From: Synergistetes bacterium HGW-Synergistetes-1
GTDB lineage: Bacteria; Synergistota; Synergistia; Synergistales; Synergistaceae
NCBI GenBank assembly: GCA_002839185.1
Contig: PGXO01000010.1
Location: 62,001-126,000, forward strand
Length of the DNA: 64,000 bases
Reading direction: 5' to 3'
Below the pieces are notes generated by a model, which saw only the letters and a program-made list of their open reading frames with translations, made no database searches and was not told the DNA's origin. Position 1 is the first letter of the stretch; every line of letters starts with the position of its first letter. This document shows positions 1-10,040 of the stretch, in pieces. Position numbers and translations under genes: made by a program.

Positions 1-1105
1 TCTCTCTCAGCCTTTCGGGATCAGAAACAAGCTCTTCAACAAGCCCTGCGACCATAGACGGCGTCATGACTCCTCTGTGTTCAGGAACGATCTCTTTTCC
101 TGCCATCCTGTTCGGAAGCGACGCATATTTAAGTCTCCCGCTGTACCAGTAAATCAGTTTTTTCTTGAGTCTCCTTGCGCCCGGAACAGACATAGGTATT
201 ATCCCCGGGATCCCGTCAAGGGGGATGTTCTCAGCCTGGTTCAAAGGAACTACAGTAAGGAGGGGCACACAGAGCGAGGTTATCTGCAGGTTGTTTGTGC
301 CCGGAAAAGCAACAGCAAGGGTAGAGGCTTTGATAGCCTCAAAATTGTTTTCGCGTATAAACCTTATCCTTCCCGGACCATCCCATAATATTTCCTCCGC
401 AGCCGATCCGCCTGTCCAATTCAGGCCAGCCTCATCAAGGCCTTCGATGAGCAGTTTTTCATCAACGGTAGGAGCAACAGGCAAAAAGGCATGGTAGTTT
501 GGGTGGTTTCTCAAAAGCTCCATTGCAGCGCATGAAAAAAAGGGAAATCCATCCCGGTATTCGAATGGCCTGCTGCCCGGCAAAAAAGATACAGCTTCCT
601 CATCCCCGGACAGACCCATTATCTTCCTTGCTTCATCTGCATCTTCGCATTCGGGGGCGCTGTCAAATATAAGGTTCCCGACCCTGGTCACATGATCCCT
701 TTTGACTCCCTGAAGTGCAAATCTATTTTCAGCGGCTGCATCCGGCACAAAATAATGGCCGACGCGAGATTTCCATCTCGGCCTTGCCGTGTATATCATC
801 CATACACATCTCAGTTTCGCTGATAGTATGGCGCCGAAGAAGGGATCTCCCCCTAGCTGCAGGACGAGCCTTTTGGTTCCCTTCAACGCCACGGAGGTAT
901 TCCATAACTCTTTAAAGGTGGATACAGAGTCTATCCCTTCGATCTCTTTTCCATACTCCGCCTCCATTCCGCTGGCATACTGGCAGGGCAGGACAACAAG
1001 AGAGACCTTTGCGGGAAAACCTTTTGAGGCAAGCTGCGATACTACCGGCTTTACCCATCCGGATACTTCTCCGGGCGAATTAGTCAAAATAAAAAGTTCG
1101 TCCAT
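1..1105 (-). CDS. LpxB-like lipid-A-disaccharide synthase-related protein (3' end outside window)
   Basis: The reverse strand reads open from an ATG at 1105 to the window edge, so about 368 N-terminal residues are visible and the C-terminus is missing. The product begins MDELFILTNSPGEVSGWVKP, a start typical of the LpxB-related glycosyltransferase-like family. Further on are QLGGDPFFGA, a stretch of the type SFLPGSRPFEY and GTNNLQITSLCVPLL, all features of the GT-B fold LpxB group. True LpxB joins UDP-diacylglucosamine to lipid X at the inner membrane. This protein resembles the related subgroup, so its exact reaction is unproven. It is divergent from the RemA/B-like gene and gyrB. Confidence 0.65.
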   Translation of the reverse strand, partial: MDELFILTNSPGEVSGWVKPVVSQLASKGFPAKVSLVVLPCQYASGMEAEYGKEIEGIDSVSTFKELWNTSVALKGTKRLVLQLGGDPFFGAILSAKLRCVWMIYTARPRWKSRVGHYFVPDAAAENRFALQGVKRDHVTRVGNLIFDSAPECEDADEARKIMGLSGDEEAVSFLPGSRPFEYRDGFPFFSCAAMELLRNHPNYHAFLPVAPTVDEKLLIEGLDEAGLNWTGGSAAEEILWDGPGRIRFIRENNFEAIKASTLAVAFPGTNNLQITSLCVPLLTVVPLNQAENIPLDGIPGIIPMSVPGARRLKKKLIYWYSGRLKYASLPNRMAGKEIVPEHRGVMTPSMVAGLVEELVSDPERLRE

Positions 1106-1172
1106 TTTTCCAATACCACTCTTTCCACTTTCAACGTCACGTAATGTAACAGAGGAACATTGAGCAATGAGA

Positions 1173-1181
1173 TGGTATAAT
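1173..1181 (+). promoter_or_regulatory. Extended -10 promoter upstream of the remB-like gene and gyrB
   Basis: TGGTATAAT is a perfect extended -10 element (TGnTATAAT). No good -35 sits 16-18 bases upstream, as is common for extended -10 promoters. Transcription would start near 1188, downstream of the ATG at 1167. That argues that the small gene begins at the later TTG at 1218. Confidence 0.5.
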
Positions 1182-1217
1182 TATAAGGTTAAAAATTACA
1201 GATTGGGGACCTGGTCA

Positions 1218-1421
1218 TTGTTTATTCCTCTTGAAGGCGAAAGTATCATTTGCCTTGCCAACACAGTAGCCATTTATAAGACAGAAAACGGAACAGAGAT
1301 ACTCAAAAGAGACGGCTCTGTCATCAGGACCGGATTCACCCCGACTACCCTAAAAAAACGACAGCTTGATTTCCTCAGCAAAATGACGATCAATGGAAGG
1401 AGTTCATCAATAAATGGATAA
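1218..1421 (+). CDS. RemA/RemB-like (DUF370) small regulatory protein
   Basis: This is a small protein of 67 residues if translation starts at TTG 1218, giving an N-terminus MFIPLEGESIICLANTVAIY. That pattern resembles the RemA/RemB (DUF370) family, whose members begin with a short hydrophobic strand, a G-D/E turn and a second strand ending in a conserved A-I. A purine-rich GGGGAC lies about seven bases before the TTG. The longer frame from ATG 1167 would start upstream of the predicted transcription start. In Bacillus the remB gene (yaaB) also sits directly before gyrB. The stop overlaps the gyrB start by eight bases, suggesting translational coupling. The family call is by pattern and synteny only. 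Confidence 0.5.
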   Translation: MFIPLEGESIICLANTVAIYKTENGTEILKRDGSVIRTGFTPTTLKKRQLDFLSKMTINGRSSSING

Positions 1422-3351
1422 TATGTGCATTCCAAACAACTCAATGCTGACAAAAGATTCCGAGTACTCAGCAAAGGATATTCATGTGCTTGAAGGTCTC
1501 GTGGCCGTAAGAAAACGGCCCGGGATGTATATAGGAGACCAGGGACCGCGAGGCCTGCACCATCTGGTATACGAGGTAGTAGACAATTCGATCGACGAAT
1601 CCCTGGCGGGTTTCTGCGACACTATCAACGTGACGATAAACGTGGATGGAAGCGTAACAGTTGTAGACAACGGACGCGGGATACCAACAGAAGATCATGA
1701 GTCCGGAAAATCGGCGGCAGAAGTGGTAATGACTATCCTGCACGCGGGCGGCAAGTTCGACAAAAGCGCATATCAGGTCTCAGGCGGACTCCATGGAGTT
1801 GGCGTATCTGTGGTCAACGCCCTTTCCGAATGGCTTGAACTGACTATCTGGAGGGAAGGCAAGGAACACCATCAGCGCTACGAGCGGGGGATCCCGGTAA
1901 CGGCCCTTTGTGTGGCAGGCGATACTGACATGAGAGGAACACGAGTCCAGTTCATGCCGGATGAAGAAATTTTTTCCTCCATTGAATTCCAGGCCGATGT
2001 CCTTAAATCAAGGCTGCGTGAGCTTGCATTCCTGAACTCACATATAACGATCAATTTCGCCGATAAAAGGCCTGAGAAACCTCAGGAACGCACTTACAAC
2101 TATCCCGGAGGAATCTCCACCTTCGTCGAGTACCTTAACAAGGGTAAAGAGGTCCTTTTTAAGGAACCTGTAGTAATATTCGGGGAAAAAGATAAAACCG
2201 AGATAGAGGTCGCCATACAGTACAACGATACTTACATGGAGCGGCTTTATGGTTTTGTAAACCTCATAAATACGATCGAAGGCGGAACACATGTCGCCGG
2301 ATTCAGGACAGCCCTTACAAGGGCAGTGAACGATGAGGCAAGAAAACTAAAAATACTCAAAGAAAAAGACACAAACCTTACCGGGGATGACCTCAAGGAA
2401 GGTCTGACAGCGGTAATTTCCGTAAAAGTTATGGAGCCTCAGTTCGAAGGACAGACAAAGACCAAACTGGGCAACGGTGACGTAAAAGGGATCGTTGACT
2501 CACTCGTATACGAGGGTCTGAAAGAAGTTCTCGATGAGAGACCTGAGATCCTCAAGCCCATAGTTGAGAGCGCTATCAGGGCAAGGCAGGCAAGAGAGGC
2601 AGCAAAGAAGGCAAAAGACCTTGTACGCAGAAAATCTGTCATGAACGGGCTGACCCTGCCCGGCAAGCTCGCAGACTGCTCCAACAGGAACGCCGCTGAC
2701 TGCGAGCTGTACATAGTCGAAGGAGACAGCGCCGGAGGCAGCGCCAAACAGGGAAGAAACCGCGAATTCCAAGCCATTCTCCCACTGAGGGGAAAGATCC
2801 TCAACGTTGAAAAGGCCCGTCTTGAAAAGATCCTGGGAAGCGAGACCATAAGAAATATAATACTCGCACTGGGTGCAGGAGTCGGTGACGATTTCAACGA
2901 GGAGAAGCTCCGTTACCACAAAATATTCATAATGGCTGACGCCGATGTCGATGGAGCCCATATCCGTACCCTGCTGCTCACGCTTTTTTTCAGGTATATG
3001 CCGCAGATAATCGATAAAGGTTATCTCTATGTCGCACAGCCGCCGCTTTACAGGGTACAGGTAGGCAAGGAAGTCTCCTACTGCTTCTCAGAAAAAGAGA
3101 TGAAAGATCTCCAGGCTAACGCAGCAGGGAAAAAAGTTGATGTGCAGCGCTATAAGGGGCTTGGCGAAATGAACGCAGAACAACTGTGGGATACCACCAT
3201 GAACCCTGAGAACAGGATCGTGAACAGGGTTGAGGTCCAGGATGCGGTAGAAGCCGATGAGCTCTTTGGAATACTTATGGGTGACAACGTTGAGCCCCGA
3301 AGAAAATTCATCGAGACTTACGGCCGTGAAGTCCGAAATCTTGACATATAG
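1414..3351 (+). CDS. gyrB: DNA gyrase subunit B
   Basis: This is the ATPase subunit of DNA gyrase (645 aa, normal length), which with GyrA introduces negative supercoils. The GHKL ATPase domain shows VVDNSIDE near residue 56 and DNGRGIP near 85. The transducer domain follows. The TOPRIM domain has EGDSAGGSA and DADVDGAHI, and the C-terminal RYKGLGEMN motif is intact. GGAAGGAG lies about 11 bases before ATG 1414. A later in-frame ATG at 1444 is an alternative start. The gene is translationally overlapped with the preceding RemB-like gene. gyrA is not in the window. Confidence 0.97.
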   Translation: MDNMCIPNNSMLTKDSEYSAKDIHVLEGLVAVRKRPGMYIGDQGPRGLHHLVYEVVDNSIDESLAGFCDTINVTINVDGSVTVVDNGRGIPTEDHESGKSAAEVVMTILHAGGKFDKSAYQVSGGLHGVGVSVVNALSEWLELTIWREGKEHHQRYERGIPVTALCVAGDTDMRGTRVQFMPDEEIFSSIEFQADVLKSRLRELAFLNSHITINFADKRPEKPQERTYNYPGGISTFVEYLNKGKEVLFKEPVVIFGEKDKTEIEVAIQYNDTYMERLYGFVNLINTIEGGTHVAGFRTALTRAVNDEARKLKILKEKDTNLTGDDLKEGLTAVISVKVMEPQFEGQTKTKLGNGDVKGIVDSLVYEGLKEVLDERPEILKPIVESAIRARQAREAAKKAKDLVRRKSVMNGLTLPGKLADCSNRNAADCELYIVEGDSAGGSAKQGRNREFQAILPLRGKILNVEKARLEKILGSETIRNIILALGAGVGDDFNEEKLRYHKIFIMADADVDGAHIRTLLLTLFFRYMPQIIDKGYLYVAQPPLYRVQVGKEVSYCFSEKEMKDLQANAAGKKVDVQRYKGLGEMNAEQLWDTTMNPENRIVNRVEVQDAVEADELFGILMGDNVEPRRKFIETYGREVRNLDI

Positions 3352-3396
3352 AAGGACTCAAAAAGATCCGGTTGGACAGAAAGACAAATAGAACCG

Positions 3397-3430
3397 AAGA
3401 GGCGCTGGAATATTTTTTCCCGCGCCTCTT
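3397..3430 (+). terminator. Hairpin after gyrB
   Basis: AAGAGGCGC pairs exactly with GCGCCTCTT across a 16-base loop, 45 bases after the gyrB stop. No strong U-tract follows on the plus strand, so its efficiency as a terminator is uncertain. Confidence 0.45.
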
Positions 3431-3574
3431 TAGTAAGCATAAAACGAGATTTTTTAATACTGATTATAATAAAATTATGTAATACTTGATCTCTGACACA
3501 AAAAAGACACAATTTTGGGTTATAGTATCAATGTTCTGTCGAATGAAAACTTTACATAAGGATGAAATGTATAT

Positions 3575-6500
3575 ATGAAAATTATCGAAGTATCTCTTCG
3601 AAGACCTGTTACGGTCCTCATATGCACAATAGCTCTGATCGTTTTTGGCACCTATTCATACATGAATATGGGCGTAGAACGAATGCCGAACGTCGAATTC
3701 CCGATCGTTGTTGTAAGGACGATAATGGAGGGCGCAAGTCCTGCTATTATTGATAACGATGTTACAGACGTGCTGGAGGCAAGGATAAATACTATCGAGG
3801 GCATCAAAAACCTGAGTTCGAGCAGCTACGAAGGACGTTCGATAATCGTCATAGAATTCGACTTGGACAGGGACGTGGACGATGCCGCAGCTGATGTTCG
3901 CGGAAAAGTCAGCATGGCAGCCAGCAGTCTTCCTGATGACGCGGAGGCTCCGCAGGTTGATAAATACGACCCGTCTGACAGGCCGATAATGAACGTGGCA
4001 GTCAAAAACGACGGCAGGACGGACATGAAGACGCTTGCCCGGTACGTTGATAAGGTAGTCACGGAACGCCTGCAGACTGTAAAGGGTGTCGGCGGTGTCC
4101 AGCTTGCCGGTTTCCGAGACAGGGAGATAAGGATATGGATAAATACTGACAGTCTGGAGGCCTACGACCTCACCACAAAAGAAATCAAATCTGCGATCTA
4201 CTCTAAGCATGTTGAACTTCCCGCCGGCAGGATAGAGACCGCGACCAAAGAATACGGAATCAGGCTTGAAGGGGAGTATTCGTCTGTCTCTGAGCTTGAG
4301 TATCTCCCTATAGCAGTAAGGAACGGCGCTGTCATTAGACTGAGGGACGTGGCAAGGATCGAAGACGGCCTTGAGGACAAACGAAGCGGAGCCATTTATG
4401 AGGGCAGACCTACTGTGATGGTACAGATCCGCAAGCAAAAGGGCGCCAACGAGGTCCTTCTATCGCGCATGGTCAACGAAAGGATAAAGGAACTCAACCT
4501 GACCGCTCCTCCCGGAACGAGCCTTGCCGTCGTGCAGGACAATGCTAAATTCATAATGCGCTCGATGAGCGGAGTTTTCTGGGATATCGTGGTATCGATC
4601 ATTCTCACATCAATAATAATGTTCGTCTTCCTGAAAACAATAAGGGCAACGATAGTTGCTGTCATCACTATACCTGTCTGCCTTCTAGGAAGCCTCTCCG
4701 TGCTTTACTGGATGGGCATAACGATAAACAACATGTCCATGATGGGACTCTCTTTGGCTGTCGGTATGGTCGTTGATGCTACTACTGTTGTCATGGAAAA
4801 CATAACGAGGCACCGTGACATGGGCAAGACTCCATACAGAGCGGCGCAGGACGGAGGAGGAGAGGTCGCTTTCGCAGTACTGGCAGGAGCAGCGACAACT
4901 CTTGCAGTATTCGTCCCCGTAGCCTTCATGGGCGGCATAATGGGACGTTTTTTCAACTCTTTCGGCGTTACTGTCGCTACAACTATAACCATATCACTGA
5001 TAATATCGCTTACTCTTACCCCGTATCTCTGCTCAAGGATCCTCGGAAAGAAAATAGAAGGTCCTGTGCAGAAAAAGCTGGAAAAGCCGTTCGTATGGAT
5101 AGAGGGGAAATACAGCGGGGTCTTAAAATATGCAGTAACACACCGTAAGTTTGTCATGATATCTGCGCTTGCCCTTTTCCTCCTCGGCATAGGTTTCGCA
5201 TCGATCCTGGGGACAGAATTTTTCCCAAGCGAAGACCAGGGACGCCTTAGGGTCCAGATAGAACTTCCGGCTGATTCATCCCTTGAAATGACAGAAAGCG
5301 TCGTAAAAGACATGGTCAAGATCATTCAGGAGGACGAGATGGTAGCTTATACATACGGAATCGTAGGGAGCGGAGGCGGCGAAGAAGTCTACAAGGCCTC
5401 CATAAACATGGAACTGATAGACAGAGGCAGCAGGCCTGCTGCAAATGTAATAATGAAACGGCTGAGAGGCAAACTCTCTGTATTCCGAGATGTGGATATC
5501 AAAATGGGTACATGGGGCGGCTCTGACATCACGCTCGTCATTCAGGGACCAACAAGCGAGGCTCTGGCAGAAATTGGAGAGCTGATTAAAAAAGACCTGG
5601 CAGAAAACGCGAGGGGACTTGTCGATATAACGACGGACCTTCAGATGAACAAACCGAGGATAAACCTGGCACTGAACCGTGCTCTCGCAGATGACCTGAA
5701 CATCAACATACGGGAACTCTCCGACGAGCTCATGACCTGGTTCGGGGGGGACAGAGCCGGTTCTTTCAACCAGGACGGATACAGGTATGACATACGCGTA
5801 AGGTCTGAAGTAAGCGGAAGGGACGATCCTGAAAAACTGAAAAATACGCTTGTAAGGACAAACGATGGGCAGCTGATAAGGGCAGAAGGGCTTATAACCA
5901 GCTCTATCGGGATGTCGCCAAACGTCATAAAAAGATACAACAGGCAGAGGTCGCTGCAGCTCGGCGCCAATGTCGAAGGCGTCTCACCCGGCGAAGGCAT
6001 CCTGATCATGGAGGAAGTATTCAGGAAATACGCTCCTCAGGACGGCACATTTACTATCACACCATCAGGAGATTCGGAATATATGAAGGAGAGCTTCTAC
6101 TATATGTCCATTGCACTGATATTTGCCATAATCCTTGTCTACATGGTAATGGCCATACAGTTCGAATCCTTTATCCATCCGTTCACAGTCATGTTCTCTC
6201 TTCCCCTGATGACCGCGGGGTCCTTCGGACTCCTGGCACTGGCGGGGCTCAGGATAAGCGTGATGAGCTTCATGGGGATAATCCTGCTTGTTGGGGTCGT
6301 AGTAAATAACGCCATACTGCTGGTCGATTTTATAAATCAGCTAAGAGCAAAAGGGATGAATAAGATTGAGGCAGTGCTGGAAGCAGGACCTCTCCGTCTC
6401 AGGGCTATCCTGATGACCACAGTTTCAACGATGTTCGGTTCCCTGCCTATAGCGCTGGCTCTGAGCGAGGGTGGAGAGACACGGCAGCCTATGTCGGTGG

Positions 6501-6670
6501 CAGTTATCGGGGGCCTTTTTACCTCTACTATGCTGACACTCATTGTTATCCCTGTTGTATACCTCCTGCTCGATGACATAAAAGACAAAGCAAGTGCTGC
6601 AATAAACAGATACCGCGCTTACAGACGCTTCAACAGAACTGCTCAGTCAAGGGTGCTTAACTCCAAATAG
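3575..6670 (+). CDS. RND-family efflux pump, inner-membrane transporter (AcrB/HAE1-like)
   Basis: The 1031-residue length is typical of hydrophobe/amphiphile efflux RND pumps, which use the proton gradient to export drugs or lipids across both membranes. The N-terminus, SLRRPVTVLICTIALIVFG, is the classic first membrane helix. Helix 4 carries GMVVDATTVVMEN, comparable to the AcrB proton-relay region with its paired acidic residues (here one Asp, then T). Twelve membrane segments and two large periplasmic loops are implied by the repeated architecture. It heads an operon with a TolC-like channel and a membrane-fusion protein, giving a complete tripartite pump. Substrate unknown. No TetR-type repressor lies next to it. 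Confidence 0.9.
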   Translation: MKIIEVSLRRPVTVLICTIALIVFGTYSYMNMGVERMPNVEFPIVVVRTIMEGASPAIIDNDVTDVLEARINTIEGIKNLSSSSYEGRSIIVIEFDLDRDVDDAAADVRGKVSMAASSLPDDAEAPQVDKYDPSDRPIMNVAVKNDGRTDMKTLARYVDKVVTERLQTVKGVGGVQLAGFRDREIRIWINTDSLEAYDLTTKEIKSAIYSKHVELPAGRIETATKEYGIRLEGEYSSVSELEYLPIAVRNGAVIRLRDVARIEDGLEDKRSGAIYEGRPTVMVQIRKQKGANEVLLSRMVNERIKELNLTAPPGTSLAVVQDNAKFIMRSMSGVFWDIVVSIILTSIIMFVFLKTIRATIVAVITIPVCLLGSLSVLYWMGITINNMSMMGLSLAVGMVVDATTVVMENITRHRDMGKTPYRAAQDGGGEVAFAVLAGAATTLAVFVPVAFMGGIMGRFFNSFGVTVATTITISLIISLTLTPYLCSRILGKKIEGPVQKKLEKPFVWIEGKYSGVLKYAVTHRKFVMISALALFLLGIGFASILGTEFFPSEDQGRLRVQIELPADSSLEMTESVVKDMVKIIQEDEMVAYTYGIVGSGGGEEVYKASINMELIDRGSRPAANVIMKRLRGKLSVFRDVDIKMGTWGGSDITLVIQGPTSEALAEIGELIKKDLAENARGLVDITTDLQMNKPRINLALNRALADDLNINIRELSDELMTWFGGDRAGSFNQDGYRYDIRVRSEVSGRDDPEKLKNTLVRTNDGQLIRAEGLITSSIGMSPNVIKRYNRQRSLQLGANVEGVSPGEGILIMEEVFRKYAPQDGTFTITPSGDSEYMKESFYYMSIALIFAIILVYMVMAIQFESFIHPFTVMFSLPLMTAGSFGLLALAGLRISVMSFMGIILLVGVVVNNAILLVDFINQLRAKGMNKIEAVLEAGPLRLRAILMTTVSTMFGSLPIALALSEGGETRQPMSVAVIGGLFTSTMLTLIVIPVVYLLLDDIKDKASAAINRYRAYRRFNRTAQSRVLNSK

Positions 6671-6685
6671 AGGAGCGTGAAAAAA

Positions 6686-7984
6686 ATGAACAGAAGCAAA
6701 ATTACATATTTCCTGATCGCCTTCACGCTGCTCCTTGGAACTTCAGGCAGCAGTGCCGAGGGCAGCGCCGTCGATATATATGAAGCTATCGAACTGGCCC
6801 TGACAAATAATTCCGGTCTGAGATCCCTGAGACAGGAGACGATAAAGGCATACGCCTTCCAGATCCAGGCTGACGGAACGCTCCTTCCAAGCCTTTCTGC
6901 AAACGCATATCTGGACAGGCAGAAAGAGAGCACGACAGATGATGGGGAGAGAAACGACAACAAAGGAGCCAGAGCGACTCTTGAACAGGTCATTTACTCA
7001 GGAGGCAAAAATTCCGCGATAAGAAGCCAGTCAAAACAGGTAAAGAACATAGCCGGGATGATAATAGCAAATGGAGAAAACAATGCTGTGGGTGAACTCT
7101 ACGCAAGGTTTTACAATGTGCTTCTGCAGCGCGAAAGGATAAAGGCTGAAGAGTCGGCTGTAAATACATCCGAACAGCACCTAAAAGAGGTCAGTAAGAT
7201 GCGGGAGCTAGGTCTTGCCAACAGCCTTGAGGTGATCAGGGCAGGACAGCTGCTTGCTACCAACACGGCCAACCTGAGCACTGCGAAAGGGCTTTATGAG
7301 TCAGCCCACATATCCCTTATGAACTACATGGGCATCCCTCCTGAAAAAAGACGCGAGGTAACAGGCAAGCTCAGCGTTCCCGAAGCGGAGGGCACCAGGC
7401 AGACATCACTTGAGATGGCACAGGCAAACAGAGCTGACCTTAAAAAACTTGAGGAACAGCTTGGATACCAGAAAAACCAGATATTGATCGAAAAAAGCGG
7501 TGCAAGGCCGAAAATAACGTTTGGTGCATCCGCAGGATATTTAAACCCATATCTCAAAGATGACAGAGGCGACGACACGTGGAGGGCGGAACTGTCCGTC
7601 ACAGTTCCCATCTTTGACAGAAACACCGCCAGGGGAAATGCGATCAGGGCAGGTGCTGTCCTGGAACAGGACAAAATCGCACTGGAACAGAAGGAACTGG
7701 ATATAAAATCAGAAGTAGAAACTGCATGGACAGAGATCGAAAGCACTCTGCACCATCTAAAGGCTTCGGAAAAAGCACTTGAGCTGGCAAAGGAATCACT
7801 GCGGCTTGCTGAAGTCGGATTCCGGGAAGGGGTAACACCGCAGCTGGACCTGCTGAACGCCCAGACATCGCTGACCTCCGCAAGGCTTGATCATGCACGC
7901 TCACAGTACAACCACCTTCTTACAATAGTTGCACTAAAAGTTACTGAAGGTACCGTCATAGGATGGACCGGGGAGAAAAGATGA
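6686..7984 (+). CDS. TolC-family outer membrane efflux protein
   Basis: This is the outer-membrane channel of the tripartite pump. The protein begins MNRSKITYFLIAFTLLLG, a Sec signal peptide ending near SAEG. The mature part has the duplicated OEP repeats: heptad-rich helices such as VDIYEAIELALTNNSGLRSL near the N-terminus and the matching EGVTPQLDLLNAQTSLTSA near the C-terminus. ATG 6686 is preferred because AGGAG at 6671-6675 is ten bases upstream. The longer GTG start at 6677 would leave only one base after that ribosome site. The stop overlaps the next gene's ATG (ATGA). Confidence 0.88.
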   Translation: MNRSKITYFLIAFTLLLGTSGSSAEGSAVDIYEAIELALTNNSGLRSLRQETIKAYAFQIQADGTLLPSLSANAYLDRQKESTTDDGERNDNKGARATLEQVIYSGGKNSAIRSQSKQVKNIAGMIIANGENNAVGELYARFYNVLLQRERIKAEESAVNTSEQHLKEVSKMRELGLANSLEVIRAGQLLATNTANLSTAKGLYESAHISLMNYMGIPPEKRREVTGKLSVPEAEGTRQTSLEMAQANRADLKKLEEQLGYQKNQILIEKSGARPKITFGASAGYLNPYLKDDRGDDTWRAELSVTVPIFDRNTARGNAIRAGAVLEQDKIALEQKELDIKSEVETAWTEIESTLHHLKASEKALELAKESLRLAEVGFREGVTPQLDLLNAQTSLTSARLDHARSQYNHLLTIVALKVTEGTVIGWTGEKR

Positions 7985-9210
7985 ATATGACTGACAAAAA
8001 CAACTATGGCACTTATTCCAAGAAAGTCTCAGACAATAAGAGGCTGATCATCATCGTTGCTGCGGCGGTCATAATGCTGGCGGCTATCGGGATATACAGC
8101 AGGAGAGAAGCCATCTTCTCGCCGGACTCAAACGGGAACGGCAAGCAAGCGGCCGCTGTGAAGATCGAAACGGTCAAAGCAGATAAGACCGTAAGGGAGA
8201 GCATAATCCAGAACACCTCCATAGACGCAGTGGACAGGGTAGAGTTACTCCCCAGGGTGACAGGAAGACTCGAAAAACTCCACGTCAGGCAGGGAGACCT
8301 GGTAAGAAAGGGACAGGTCATAGCCACACTCGAACACGACCAGCAGGATGCTCTCATAGGTTCGGTACGCGCCCAGGCGGCATCAGTAAAAGCCGACACT
8401 GAAAGGGCAAAAGCTGAGATGATGAACGCAAAAACAACTCTTGACAGGTACGCAAGGCTCGTCAAAGAGGGATTCAGCACCCAGCAGCAGTATGATTCCG
8501 TAGAAACAGCTTACACAAGCGCAAGGGCTTCCTACAATGCTGCAATTGCAAAAGAAAAACAGGCGGCTGCGGAGCTGGTAAGAGTAGGCTCTGCGAAAGC
8601 GGATTATATAATGGTCGCTCCGATAGACGGCACTGTGCTCAATGATTTTTCGCTAACGACAGGCGCAATGATTTCTCCTAACTCGCCGATAATCGATATT
8701 GCCGATCTGAGCAAATTAAAAGCAACTCTGAAGGTACCTGAGTCAAAAATTTTTGTTGTTAAAAACGGAATGCCTGTATTCCTTAAATTCGACGCACTTC
8801 CGGATGAAGAATTTCTAGGAAAAGTAACAAGGGTGGATCAGTATGTAGACCCATCGACCAGGACCAGCAATGTAGACATCGAGCTGGACAACAGGGAAAC
8901 CGGCGGTCAGCTGAGACCCGGAATGTTCGGACAGGCTTCCATAGTGGAAAGAGAGATCAAAAATGCGGTCCTTATACCGGAAAACGCGCTCCATGAAAGT
9001 GAGACAGGGTATTATGTTTTGCTTGAAGAGGAAGGAACAGCGAAACTTCGTGAAGTCTCCACCGGCGTAAGACAGGGATCTCTTATCCACATAACAGAGG
9101 GGCTAAAGCCGGGCGACAGGGTTATAATCTTTGGCGGAAGCACTCTTAATGACGGAGACAAGGTCACGGTAAGCGGAGAAAACAATAATAATAAGGATAA
9201 ATCTGAATAG
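7981..9210 (+). CDS. RND periplasmic adaptor (membrane fusion protein, HlyD/AcrA family)
   Basis: This protein links the inner-membrane pump to the TolC channel. One N-terminal membrane anchor (LIIIVAAAVIMLAAIGIYS) is followed by a barrel-sandwich/lipoyl half motif, VTGRLEKLHVRQGDLVRKGQ, then an alpha-helical hairpin rich in A, E and K. The second lipoyl half reads YIMVAPIDGTVLNDFSLTTG. The C-terminal beta-barrel includes LRPGMFGQASI. ATG 7981 overlaps the tolC stop and has GGGAG five bases upstream, so it is preferred over the ATG at 7963. Confidence 0.88.
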   Translation: MNMTDKNNYGTYSKKVSDNKRLIIIVAAAVIMLAAIGIYSRREAIFSPDSNGNGKQAAAVKIETVKADKTVRESIIQNTSIDAVDRVELLPRVTGRLEKLHVRQGDLVRKGQVIATLEHDQQDALIGSVRAQAASVKADTERAKAEMMNAKTTLDRYARLVKEGFSTQQQYDSVETAYTSARASYNAAIAKEKQAAAELVRVGSAKADYIMVAPIDGTVLNDFSLTTGAMISPNSPIIDIADLSKLKATLKVPESKIFVVKNGMPVFLKFDALPDEEFLGKVTRVDQYVDPSTRTSNVDIELDNRETGGQLRPGMFGQASIVEREIKNAVLIPENALHESETGYYVLLEEEGTAKLREVSTGVRQGSLIHITEGLKPGDRVIIFGGSTLNDGDKVTVSGENNNNKDKSE

Positions 9211-9222
9211 GAGGCATCTTGG

Positions 9223-9969
9223 ATGTACAGGATAGTATTGCTCAGGCATGGGGAAAGTGAATGGAACAAAGAGAACAGATTCACCGGATGGACAGACGTC
9301 CCTCTTTCTGAAAAAGGACTTCTCGAAGCGCAGTCCGCAGGCAAAGTTATGAAGGAAAAGGGCTTCGTTTTTGACAAAGCATATACATCCGTCCTGAAAA
9401 GAGCCATAAAGACACTCTGGTGCGTACTTGAAGAGATGGACCTGATGTGGATCCCTGTAGAAAACTCGTGGAAGCTGAACGAACGTCACTACGGAGGACT
9501 GCAGGGGCTCAACAAGTCCGAGACTGCCGCGAAATACGGGGACGAACAGGTCAAGATATGGAGACGCAGTTACAGCACACGCCCGCCCCTTCTCGAAAAG
9601 ACCGATGAACGTTACCCAGGAAAAGACCCCAGATACGCCGGGCTTGCCGAAGACGAACTCCCCGAAGGAGAGTGCCTGGCAGATACTGTCGCAAGGGTAG
9701 TCCCTTACTGGAAAGAGGCGATAGCGCCCGACATAAGGGCAGGCAAAAGGCTTGTGATAGCCGCGCACGGCAACAGCCTGAGGGCTCTGGTCAAGTATCT
9801 TGACGGCATATCGGAAAGAGAGATCCTGGAGCTTAACATACCTACCGGAATCCCCCTCGTCTATGAACTGGACGAAGAACTTAAGCCTCTAAAGCACTAC
9901 TACCTTGGCGATGAGGAAGCGATAGCAGCTGCCCAGGCGGCAGTGGCGAACCAAGGCAAGAGCAAATAA
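9223..9969 (+). CDS. gpmA: 2,3-bisphosphoglycerate-dependent phosphoglycerate mutase
   Basis: This glycolytic enzyme interconverts 3- and 2-phosphoglycerate through a phosphohistidine. The catalytic RHGE motif is at residues 8-11 ([10 protein letters not shown]), followed by [10 protein letters not shown] and [14 protein letters not shown]. The second active-site histidine is in [10 protein letters not shown]. The 248-residue length matches the dPGM family. AGGAGG precedes the ATG closely. The gene follows the pump operon with a 12-base gap, so it may be co-transcribed, although there is no functional link. A strong terminator follows. Confidence 0.96.
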   Translation: MYRIVLLRHGESEWNKENRFTGWTDVPLSEKGLLEAQSAGKVMKEKGFVFDKAYTSVLKRAIKTLWCVLEEMDLMWIPVENSWKLNERHYGGLQGLNKSETAAKYGDEQVKIWRRSYSTRPPLLEKTDERYPGKDPRYAGLAEDELPEGECLADTVARVVPYWKEAIAPDIRAGKRLVIAAHGNSLRALVKYLDGISEREILELNIPTGIPLVYELDEELKPLKHYYLGDEEAIAAAQAAVANQGKSK

Positions 9970-10000
9970 GAGCAGAATCAATCTGAAAACCGGATAAAAT

Positions 10001-10040
10001 AGGGCCTGTATCTCAAATGAGAAACAGGCCCTTAATTATT
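10001..10040 (+). terminator. Rho-independent terminator after gpmA
   Basis: GGGCCTGT (10002-10009) pairs with ACAGGCCC (10024-10031) and is followed by a T-rich run. An inner TCTC/GAGA pairing extends the hairpin. Confidence 0.75.

Noticed and set aside
77-1163. Several plus-strand open frames in the first kilobase
   Set aside because: They are complementary shadows of the LpxB-like gene, whose conserved motifs are on the minus strand.
3431-3574. RND pump promoter and repressor site
   Set aside because: The AT-rich gap has TATAGT-like hexamers but no well-spaced -35 and no clear palindrome.
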